DNA from: HGM13862 sp031553915
GTDB taxonomy: Bacteria > Bacillota > Dehalobacteriia > UBA4068
Assembly: GCA_031553915.1 (NCBI GenBank)
Contig: JAVBKT010000007.1
Span: forward strand, 1-64,000
Direction: 5' to 3'
Length of the DNA: 64,000 bases
Under the pieces are notes generated by a model that worked only from the letters and a program-made list of their open reading frames with translations, was not told the DNA's origin and ran no database searches. The translations under genes and the position numbers were made by a program. Numbering within the stretch: the stretch's first letter is position 1; each line of letters opens with the position of its first letter. Positions 63,109 to 64,000 of the stretch are shown piece by piece.

Positions 63109-64000
63109 CTAATCTGATACGGCTGCTGCCGCAACACCACGTCTGCTGCCTTTGATGCGCTTTTTGCGGTAAAGGATCGCCAAACCATAAATCAATAAGG
63201 GCTGCTCGTTTTCCACTGTTTTGATGATGAATTGCAGCCTTTTACAGCGGCGGCGTACTACCATTTCTTTGGTGACTGTGTCCTGCCAGCCCCAGATACC
63301 CACACCCAAAAGCCCCTCGCCATAGACCAGGCTATCATCAGTATCAGTATCCCAGACCAGCTCCGTATCCCAGCTCAGCTCACCATAATCTGCCTTGACC
63401 TGCATATTGAACCGGCAAGTCTCGCCCATAAACTGGCGGCTGGCAACCTCCAATCTTTCCAAGCGCACCTCTTGCACCATTGAGCCTGCTACATCATAGC
63501 ATTTGGTGCGGGCAACACTGTTAATTGCCGTTTGTTCACCAGTCATGGTGTCAATATAGTTATTGCTCTCTTTATCATAGCGCAACACATAACCATTATC
63601 GCAGCCCAAAAACAAAGCGCGTTCTCCGGCCAGCCCCACAGCATAAGTGGTTATCCCTTGAGTAAACTCACCAAAAAAGGCTTTGCTCTTAACCTGATAG
63701 CGGTATTCATAGTTGACTATTTCTGTACCTGTCTCTACGCCATCTTCGCTGGTTGATACTGTTTTGCGCACTGATAAGTAATAGCTGTTATCCCAGGCTG
63801 CGGCATGGGCCTCCGTTATTATCCCGCTATCAAACAGTCGTCCGGAAATTTTACCCTCGGAAATATTTTCCGAGGCGATAACAGTGGAATAGCTGGGGAG
63901 GCTGAGACGGTAAACGCCATTAATGCCCAGATAAAGGATGCCGTTTTCCACAGTGATAATACTTTTTGGGAAGGCTGTGCCAGAGCTGACATTCAAATGA
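63109..64000 (-). CDS. Phage structural protein, 5' end beyond the window
   Basis: The frame is open to the right edge, so the N-terminus is missing. At least 295 residues are visible, with beta-propeller-like repeats (ILYLGINGVYRLSLP, RALFLGCDNGYVLRYDKES) and the end LIYGLAILYRKKRIKGSRRG. The pattern resembles tail-tube or DNA-stabilisation-type proteins of short-tailed phages (P22 gp10-like), but I cannot confirm it. It opens the visible part of a minus-strand late operon. Confidence 0.6.
   Translation of the reverse strand, partial: HLNVSSGTAFPKSIITVENGILYLGINGVYRLSLPSYSTVIASENISEGKISGRLFDSGIITEAHAAAWDNSYYLSVRKTVSTSEDGVETGTEIVNYEYRYQVKSKAFFGEFTQGITTYAVGLAGERALFLGCDNGYVLRYDKESNNYIDTMTGEQTAINSVARTKCYDVAGSMVQEVRLERLEVASRQFMGETCRFNMQVKADYGELSWDTELVWDTDTDDSLVYGEGLLGVGIWGWQDTVTKEMVVRRRCKRLQFIIKTVENEQPLLIYGLAILYRKKRIKGSRRGVAAAAVSD

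Noticed and set aside
1..64000. CRISPR arrays, insertion sequences and rRNA genes
   Set aside because: I looked for regularly spaced repeats, transposase motifs and rRNA signatures and saw none.

Overview
The window is chromosomal DNA of a Gram-positive, endospore-forming anaerobe. It is most likely a member of the Bacillota, class Clostridia, of mid GC content and using the standard bacterial code. Evidence for sporulation: a spo0H-type sigma H, two GerMN-domain proteins, a SpoIIQ-like LytM protein behind a sigma-F-like promoter, and candidate mother-cell sigma sites. Evidence for a Gram-positive envelope: many lipobox lipoproteins and no outer-membrane genes. Evidence for anaerobic life: a rubredoxin next to a NADH:rubredoxin oxidoreductase. 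I cannot name the genus. RF2 keeps its programmed UGA frameshift, so UGA is a stop codon.

Layout. 1-620: an unidentified structured non-coding stretch, a cassette of small hairpins and tRNA-Ser(GGA). 755-4313 (minus): cysS, mrnC, panB, panE. 4520-8074: a pectate-lyase-like adhesive protein without a signal peptide, a DUF11-like protein and the SpoIIQ-like protein. 8291-14651 (plus): secA, prfB, split transketolase and rdgB. 14758-18533: lipoproteins, a GerMN protein, an ACT-domain protein, a 30-residue Gln-rich peptide, an alpha/beta hydrolase and rpmE. 18630-27702: an ABC-F ATPase, a long coiled-coil membrane protein, an AEC transporter, a class V aminotransferase, ilvE, rlmB and a double-GerMN protein. 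27811-35606 (plus): a PepV-like peptidase, an acidic zinc-ribbon protein, pepF, larE, larC and a HAD phosphatase. 35713-39361 (minus): a frameshifted lipoprotein gene, rubredoxin, its reductase and a Pro/Ala-rich zinc-ribbon membrane protein. 39730-45852: a large cadherin-like wall or surface protein, a lipoprotein, sppA, a WG-repeat protein and a PNPOx-like protein. 45938-52247 (minus): the complete phosphate regulon pstSCAB-phoU-phoB-phoR with a Pho box. 52443-58564: cysE, mazF, then DUF1385-prfA-prmC-sua5 and sigH. 58634-64000 (minus): a phage-like late-gene block carrying a barnase-barstar pair.

Most noteworthy points. (1) A barnase domain with all known catalytic residues, fused behind a Mu-F-like Cys/His motif, with a barstar gene 11 bp downstream, inside phage structural genes. 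(2) A PstS whose two halves are in circularly permuted order. (3) Divergent mazF and DUF1385 promoters that appear to share one palindromic -35 hexamer. (4) A 30-residue poly-Gln/CxxC peptide preceded by a perfect CATANNNTA element. (5) A lipoprotein gene split by an apparent single-base frameshift.

All assignments come from reading the sequence and from remembered family signatures; no database search was run.
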